NCBI GenBank assembly: GCA_003526435.1 | Contig: DPWF01000251.1 | Location: 7,236 to 26,620, forward strand | Direction of reading: 5' to 3' | DNA from: Chitinophagaceae bacterium | GTDB taxonomy: Bacteria; Bacteroidota; Bacteroidia; Chitinophagales; Chitinophagaceae | Length of the DNA: 19,385 nt | Shown here: positions 15,247 through 19,385 of the stretch, piece by piece | Position numbering within the stretch: position 1 is the stretch's first letter | Layout: the number at the start of each line of letters is the position of its first letter | Notes under the pieces: model-generated | Databases searched by the model: none | What the model was told of the DNA's origin: nothing | Seen by the model: only the letters and a program-made list of their open reading frames with translations | Made by a program: the position numbers and the translations under genes

Positions 15247-15428
15247 GATCGTTTGGTACCTGTTACAAGAAATCAAATGATCTGCTGAGTGCAGCGATCG
15301 CAGCGAGGTTAGCAAGCATGGGAAGTTGCTGACCAGACTGCGATCAACGCCCTTCCTTCCCATCGTAAGAAGCGCTTCTTACAAAACAGTCTCTGCCGGG
15401 TTCGCTACCTGGTAAGGGCAATTTTTTA
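15247..15428 (+). ncRNA. Putative structured RNA or 5' leader with pseudoknot and T-run
   Basis: A chain of stems fills this otherwise gene-free stretch. Stem 1 pairs 15247-15255 with 15274-15282 (9 bp, one G-U). Stem 2 pairs GATCGCAG (15296-15303) with CTGCGATC (15338-15345) and continues inside with GTTAGCAA (15308-15315) and TTGCTGAC (15326-15333). Its loop ATGGGAAG (15318-15325) is the exact complement of CTTCCCAT (15356-15363), a possible 8-bp pseudoknot. GCCCTT (15349-15354) pairs with AAGGGC (15415-15420), enclosing a perfect 18-base palindrome (15365-15382) and a CCGGG/CCTGG hairpin (15397-15413). ATTTTTT follows. It fits a terminated small RNA or a regulated leader of the next gene. 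No known RNA family was recognised. The last 73 bases look tRNA-like at the acceptor and T-arm but have no D or anticodon stem. Confidence 0.45.
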
Positions 15429-15450
15429 CACCATCTTAAATTATTAAACA

Positions 15451-15639
15451 ATGTTAGAACTACTCATCTGGTTTGCGGCATTCTTATGCTTCAACCCAAC
15501 CCATACTGCCGAAAATCACGGCAACTGCAAGAAAGCACATAACACCACCGTTTCTACTTTCGATGATACGGGTGGAGAAACAGGAAGTAACCCCAAGCCA
15601 CCATCACCTCCGCCGCCTCCACCTCCCACCGGGAATTAA
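15451..15639 (+). CDS. 62-aa hydrophobic-start, proline-tailed small protein
   Basis: From the ATG at 15451 the frame encodes a hydrophobic N-terminus (LELLIWFAAFLCF) without the usual positive charges. A polar middle follows with two cysteines in all (C13, C26) and the block STFDDTGGETGSNP. The end is a run of seven prolines closed by TGN. An intrinsic terminator begins 9 bases after the stop, so it forms its own short transcript ahead of a sensor kinase. No family was identified. A secreted or membrane-associated signal peptide precursor is one possibility. Another frame (15473-15688) overlaps it but ends inside the terminator and is less likely. Confidence 0.6.
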   Translation: MLELLIWFAAFLCFNPTHTAENHGNCKKAHNTTVSTFDDTGGETGSNPKPPSPPPPPPPTGN

Positions 15640-15647
15640 CAGGCAGC

Positions 15648-15678
15648 AAAAAGGGCAGAAGTTATTCTGCCCTTTTTT
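15648..15678 (+). terminator. Intrinsic terminator between the small protein and the sensor kinase
   Basis: The arms at 15648-15660 and 15665-15677 pair over 13 positions around GTTA, with A-rich and T-rich ends (final T-run 15673-15678). It lies only 24 bases before the TTG start of the kinase gene. Kinase transcription must therefore read through it or start within it. Confidence 0.88.
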
Positions 15679-15702
15679 ATATATTTAAGAAAAAAGAAAT
15701 TC

Positions 15703-17370
15703 TTGAAATTAGCAAAAGGCTTATTGTTTGCTGCCATCACCGTGGTTATTGGGGGCTGCAACATCAAGAAAGATAATGTTCCTGGGAGGTATACAGACTA
15801 TGACATGGGCAATTGGTATAATGACCAGGGAAAATTAGATTCTGCATTCCTCATGTACAACAGGTATGTGGGCAACGCCGATGATACACTTAAAAAAGGA
15901 ACAGCTTACAGGTACATGGGCGACATGCAGTGGGAAGCAGGCGATCTTCATGGTGCAGAAGAAAGTGCAACAGGTGCCATACGAACCCTCGATACACTTA
16001 ATACAGAACACCATAGCGAACTATGCTTTACCTATCGCTTATTAGGGAATATAAATATTGACCTTCAGCATTATGATGAAGCCATCAACATGTATAACAG
16101 GGCAATGCGTTTTTCAACAGACGACAGCTTTCCGCTTGAGTTAATGAACGATAAGGCCGTTGCCCTTCAGAAAAAAGGAGCATACAACCAGGCCATTGCT
16201 GTGTATGATTCCATCCTCCTGCTAAAAATCAGCAATCCATCTCTTTTTGCAAGGGTACTGGATAACAGGGCTGTAGCAAAATGGCGGTTTAACCCCAGCT
16301 ATCCGGTATTACCCGAATTCTGGCTGGCCCTGCAAATACGCACCGATAGCCAATATAACCGCGGCTTAAATGCCAGCTATGCCCATCTGTCTGATTATTA
16401 TGAAAAAATAAATCCTGATTCAGCCTTATGGTATGCCAACAAAATGTTTCAGCAGGCACAGATCATCCAAAGCTCTGGCGACAGGCTGGAAGCTATTGAT
16501 AAACTCATCAGGCTCGACAATGCTGCTGCTTCAAAGAAGTGGTATCATGAATTTAAAAAACTGAACGATAGTCTGCAGCTTTCGCAAGATACTACCAGGA
16601 GTCGCTTTGCACTGATAAGATATGATTCCCAAAAAAGCAAAGCAGACAATCTTGAATTAAATGCACAGGTTACCGCACAACGCCTCTGGATATATGGATT
16701 GATAGCGTTGGCAGCAATTGTTATTATACTACTTTGGAGCTGGTACAATAAACGCCGGCGCCGCATCAAACAGGAAGCCGAAATAGCCATAAGAGACGCC
16801 AAATTAAACACTTCTCAAAAAGTACATGATGTGGTGGCCAATGGGCTTTATGGAATAATGAACCTGCTGGAACACAGCGAGAAAGTTGACCGGGATCCCT
16901 TACTGACAAAAGTCGAAGACCTGTATGAAAAATCAAGGGATATATCCTACGAAGAACCTGGTTTCACTGATGACACAGATTACGATCAACAGATTCATGA
17001 CTTGCTGGATGAGTTTACCAATGACCAAACCAAGGTATTTGCAGTGGGCAACCAACCCCTGTTCTGGAATAAGGTGACGGGTGTTCAAAAAAAACAACTG
17101 TTACTGATACTCCGGGAGATCATGACCAATATGAAAAAGCACAGTGGCGCCGGCAATGTGATCATAAAATTCAAAGAAGAGAACAATACCGGGACGATCA
17201 ACTATAGCGATGATGGAAAAGGATTTCCTGCTGATTTTAAATACAACAATGGACTAAACAATACGGTTAACCGTATTCAGTCTTTGAAGGGGGATATTAT
17301 TTTTGGGAAAAGCGATAAAGGGGGTGCATCGATTGCCATCTGCTTTCCGCTTCAATCCAGTAAAGTATGA
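15703..17370 (+). CDS. TPR-containing lipoprotein sensor histidine kinase
   Basis: The 555-aa protein begins at a TTG codon, the only start that keeps the lipoprotein signal LLFAAITVVIGGC (Cys19). Residues about 35-290 form tetratricopeptide-like repeats (for example ELCFTYRLLGNINIDLQHYDEAINMYNRAM), expected in the periplasm. A membrane helix lies at about 328-348 (LWIYGLIALAAIVIILLWSWY). The phosphorylated His is H375 in SQKVHDVVANGLYGIMN. The ATPase domain has an N-box (REIMTNMKKHS) and DDGKGF, then GGASIAICFP. This is the kinase type that pairs with LuxR-type regulators in Bacteroidota. It overlaps the regulator gene by 4 bases. The signal could be bound by the TPR domain, perhaps the small protein encoded just upstream (inference). 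Confidence 0.92.
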   Translation: MKLAKGLLFAAITVVIGGCNIKKDNVPGRYTDYDMGNWYNDQGKLDSAFLMYNRYVGNADDTLKKGTAYRYMGDMQWEAGDLHGAEESATGAIRTLDTLNTEHHSELCFTYRLLGNINIDLQHYDEAINMYNRAMRFSTDDSFPLELMNDKAVALQKKGAYNQAIAVYDSILLLKISNPSLFARVLDNRAVAKWRFNPSYPVLPEFWLALQIRTDSQYNRGLNASYAHLSDYYEKINPDSALWYANKMFQQAQIIQSSGDRLEAIDKLIRLDNAAASKKWYHEFKKLNDSLQLSQDTTRSRFALIRYDSQKSKADNLELNAQVTAQRLWIYGLIALAAIVIILLWSWYNKRRRRIKQEAEIAIRDAKLNTSQKVHDVVANGLYGIMNLLEHSEKVDRDPLLTKVEDLYEKSRDISYEEPGFTDDTDYDQQIHDLLDEFTNDQTKVFAVGNQPLFWNKVTGVQKKQLLLILREIMTNMKKHSGAGNVIIKFKEENNTGTINYSDDGKGFPADFKYNNGLNNTVNRIQSLKGDIIFGKSDKGGASIAICFPLQSSKV

Positions 17371-18032
17371 TTGATAAAGTTATTATAGCCGAAGACCAGG
17401 AGTTTGCCAATCTTTCGGTGCAGAAGACCATGGATGACCTGCAGGTGAAGCAGTATGACTACGCATTTTATTGTGACGATGCTTTAGCCAAAATTAAACT
17501 GGCTCTACAAAAGGGTGAGCCCTACGACCTGCTGATCACCGACCTTTCTTTTGAAGAGGATGGAACGCCTCAAAATATTAATGATGGCATTGACCTCATA
17601 CGGGCTGTTCGTGCCGTTCAGCCGGGTATCCTCATTCTCATATTATCGGGGCAGCATCGTCCGGCTGATATACATAACCTGTTTGAGAACAAAGAAGTAG
17701 ATGCTTATGTACGCAAGGCAAGACACGATGTGAAGGAATTAAAAGCCGCCATGCAGGCACTTTCAAAGGGGCAGCAATACTATCCCAGAGCGCTGGCGCA
17801 ACTGGTGAAACAATCAAACACCTACGAGTTCACAGATTTTGACATCACGATTATTCGTTTGCTGAATGAGGGGTACCAGCAAAATGAAATACCTGCCTAT
17901 CTTAAACAACAGCATATTAAACCCTCCAGCCTGAGCAGCGTTGAAAAACGCCTGAGCCAGATCAGGGATGAGCTTGGGTTTTCAAATAACCAGCAGCTAA
18001 TGGTATTTTGTAGTAATGCGGGGTTGTTATAA
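17367..18032 (+). CDS. LuxR/NarL-type response regulator
   Basis: The 221-aa protein has a receiver domain with acidic pair E9-D10, phosphoacceptor D59 (DLLITDLSF), S94 (LILSGQH) and K117 (DAYVRKARHD). A DNA-binding domain follows (about 150-221), of GerE type: FTDFDITIIRLLNEGYQQNEIPAYL, then SLSSVEKRLSQIRDELGF. The helix-turn-helix is divergent from the common LTPRE start but aligns in length and pattern. It begins in the ATGA overlap with the kinase stop and is the cognate output of that kinase. Confidence 0.92.
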   Translation: MIDKVIIAEDQEFANLSVQKTMDDLQVKQYDYAFYCDDALAKIKLALQKGEPYDLLITDLSFEEDGTPQNINDGIDLIRAVRAVQPGILILILSGQHRPADIHNLFENKEVDAYVRKARHDVKELKAAMQALSKGQQYYPRALAQLVKQSNTYEFTDFDITIIRLLNEGYQQNEIPAYLKQQHIKPSSLSSVEKRLSQIRDELGFSNNQQLMVFCSNAGLL

Positions 18033-18034
18033 AT

Positions 18035-18120
18035 GAGCTATTAGCTGTTAGCATTTAGCCTTTGGGTAACACATCTTTTTAACAGCTAATGGCTAGTAGC
18101 TAAAGGCTAAAAGCTACTCA
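18035..18120. repeat. TAGC-rich dyad after the response regulator gene
   Basis: ATTAGCTGTT (18040-18049) pairs with AACAGCTAAT (18081-18090), and TTTAGCCTTT (18054-18063) pairs with AAAGGCTAAA (18102-18111). The two pairings alternate and cannot nest simply. The word TAGC recurs throughout. Such TAGC-rich palindromes are a known style of dispersed intergenic repeat, and it may double as a transcription end. Confidence 0.6.
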
Positions 18121-18170
18121 TTCATTTCCCTCGATACGGTTTACCGTAAAAAAAAGAGAAAGCTGCCTGT

Positions 18171-18178
18171 TAGTTTTG
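18171..18178 (+). promoter_or_regulatory. Possible -7 element before the HsdR-N-like gene
   Basis: TAGTTTTG matches TAnnTTTG and lies 35 bases before the ATG at 18214. No clear TTG is found at the -33 position. Confidence 0.35.
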
Positions 18179-18213
18179 GATTGAGCCTGTTCTCATCAAC
18201 CAAAACGAATCTT

Positions 18214-18978
18214 ATGCTCACCGCATTAAAACAACAAAAGCTACTCAATGCCCTGAAAACTTACCGTAAGGATTTTTTAGATGGCAGCATCAAAGAGTTG
18301 GATGAATCGGGCACCCGCATCATGATCAACCGTTTTCTTTCAGATGTATTGGGCTATAAGCAACTGGAAGAAATAAAAACAGAATACATGATCAAGGGCA
18401 CGTATGCCGATTATGTGATACAGGTAAATAAAACAAGGCATTTCCTGGTAGAAGTAAAAGCCCTTTCTTTTCAGCTTTCCGAAAAACATTTACGGCAAAC
18501 AGTAAACTATGGTGCCAATGAAGGCATTGAGTATGCTTTGCTCACCAACGGAAAAAACTTCGAGTTTTATAAAATCATCTTCGAGTAACCCATTTCCTCC
18601 CGCTTAATATTTGCTATTGACCTGAGTGATGTTGCTTCGTTGAAAAATGCAGCCAATCATTTACAACACCTGCACAAAGAAAGTGTGGTGAAAAATTCTT
18701 TCAAACCGCTCTGGAATAAATGCGAAGCCACCGACCCTTACAATATTGCAGGTATCATTTGTTCTGAACCGATATTGAAATGCATTAAGAAACTGATCAA
18801 AACCAGGTACAATGAAAAATGTGAAGATGAGATCATACTTGCTGCGGTACATAAGATTGTGACGGATAAGATGGATGCTGGGTTGATAAAGCCGTTTAAG
18901 GCGGCGAAGGTGAGGGTGAAGAGGGAGAAGAAGAGTGAGGAAAACAACCAGACAGAATCACCTATTATCTCAGAATAA
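18214..18978 (+). pseudogene. PD-(D/E)XK nuclease-like (HsdR N-terminal type) gene split by an in-frame TAA
   Basis: The first part (124 aa from ATG 18214) has a type I restriction HsdR N-terminal-like nuclease fold. The signature is ADYVI (D66), FLVEVKA (E80, K82) and QTVNYG (Q95), then YALLTNGKNFEFYKI. A TAA at 18586-18588 stops it after IIFE. The same frame continues at once with PISSRLIFAIDLSD and runs 129 more codons to a Lys/Glu-rich end (TAA 18976-18978), a natural continuation. One C-to-T change (CAA to TAA) explains the split. The nuclease core is whole, so a 124-aa product could still be made. A TTG at 18181 would add 11 residues but the ATG fits the family better. The intact relatives are usually lone proteins of unknown role and not full type I systems. 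Confidence 0.75.
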
Positions 18979-19289
18979 TAAGTCATCAAGTAATAGAATC
19001 GTAGATACCAGTTATAAAATATTAGAATAATTGATGAGTTTGAATTTAAAAGGTTGATATCTGCAATGAAAGGGGCGCAACAGGCTACAGATATTACAAT
19101 ATTCTTTATCAGGCCTTTGGATAAAGCGTTTCGTACTCTTTACTTGTTTGTTTTTATTTATTAGTAAAAATGATTAGTTAAATAATTAAAATCCACGTAA
19201 GAATGATTATATTTATTTCACTACTCTATTTTAGGTCGGCCCCCATCGACTAACAACAATTATTTACACACTTAGTTAATTTTTGTCGA
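18979..19289. other. AT-rich intergenic gap
   Basis: About 310 bases with no credible reading frame, no strong hairpin and no recognised RNA. TAATTTTTG at 19279-19286 (one base too long for the -7 consensus) could serve the next gene but is weak. Confidence 0.5.
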
Positions 19290-19385
19290 ATGAGGGGCAT
19301 TCTTTTCATTATTTTGCTTTTTACGTTTGGTCCTGTTATTTCATATTCACAAACTATATCCTATACAGGGTCATTAAATATATGT
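19290..19385 (+). CDS. Start of a secreted protein, cut by the window edge
   Basis: An ATG at 19290 opens 32 codons to the edge. The N-terminus MRGILFIILLFTFGPVISYSQ is a clear Sec signal peptide with a likely cleavage after SYS or Q. The mature part begins TISYTGSLNIC. Too little remains to name a family. Confidence 0.6.
   Translation, partial: MRGILFIILLFTFGPVISYSQTISYTGSLNIC

Noticed and set aside
15349..15421. A tRNA gene: 7-base acceptor halves, a 5-bp/7-base T-arm-like hairpin and a total of 73 bases
   Set aside because: No D stem and no anticodon stem can be formed, the middle is an 18-base palindrome, and the T-loop deviates from consensus. Treated as part of the larger structured RNA.
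15473..15688. An alternative 71-aa frame overlapping the small proline-tailed protein
   Set aside because: It reads through the terminator and starts within the other frame. The frame from 15451 has an AT-rich start context, a hydrophobic start and ends just before the terminator.
18130..18160. ACGGT-TT-ACCGT palindrome next to an A-run as a terminator
   Set aside because: The loop is too small, and an A-run on the plus strand would act only for minus-strand transcription, where no gene lies upstream.
1..19385. CRISPR arrays, transposase genes, integrases, prophage genes
   Set aside because: None were seen: no spaced direct repeats of the right size and no matching protein motifs.

Overview
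The window reads as chromosome of a Bacteroidota bacterium, most likely a Chitinophagaceae relative. Supporting signs are promoters of the TAnnTTTG type, the absence of Shine-Dalgarno sites before nearly every start, and a gene set typical of that group: a TPR lipoprotein histidine kinase, a BlaI/BlaR1-like pair, a DinB-like damage-inducible family protein and a DUF5763-like lipoprotein. The family-level placement is inference.

Region 1 (1-5760, all minus strand) is an assimilatory sulfate reduction and cysteine synthesis operon, cysH-cysD-cysN-cysE-cysK/M. It ends in a strong intrinsic terminator and is followed by a siroheme gene (SUMT, cobA/cysG type) that runs off the left edge. Together these give sulfate activation to APS, APS reduction, O-acetylserine formation, cysteine formation and siroheme for sulfite reductase. 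The control region is layered. Reading towards cysH it holds (a) a palindrome CTACT-N5-AGTAG at the promoter, repeated next to the start of the siroheme gene, (b) a SAM-I (S-box) riboswitch with terminator and antiterminator, and (c) a 25-codon open frame whose core reads CCCCTC, which looks like a cysteine leader peptide. The leader peptide is the strongest possibly undescribed element.

Region 2 (5760-13630) is a mixed set: a long perfect inverted repeat, a nucleoid-associated NA37 family protein, a small secreted protein, a large penicillin-acylase-type Ntn hydrolase, a DinB-like protein divergent from an HxlR regulator, and a BlaI/BlaR1-like pair whose promoter carries two TGTAGA-type repeats.

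Region 3 (13790-18032) holds a minus-strand pair (membrane protein of unknown function and small lipoprotein). Upstream and facing the other way is a 9-bp tandem repeat patch and then a roughly 180-nt stretch full of nested stems ending in a T-run. After it come a 62-aa proline-tailed small protein, an intrinsic terminator, a TPR lipoprotein sensor kinase with a TTG start, and an overlapping LuxR-type response regulator. The layout suggests a small-protein/two-component module with a structured leader.

Region 4 (18033-19385) has a TAGC-rich dyad, a PD-(D/E)XK (HsdR N-terminal-like) gene cut by one in-frame TAA, an AT-rich gap and the start of a secreted protein at the right edge.
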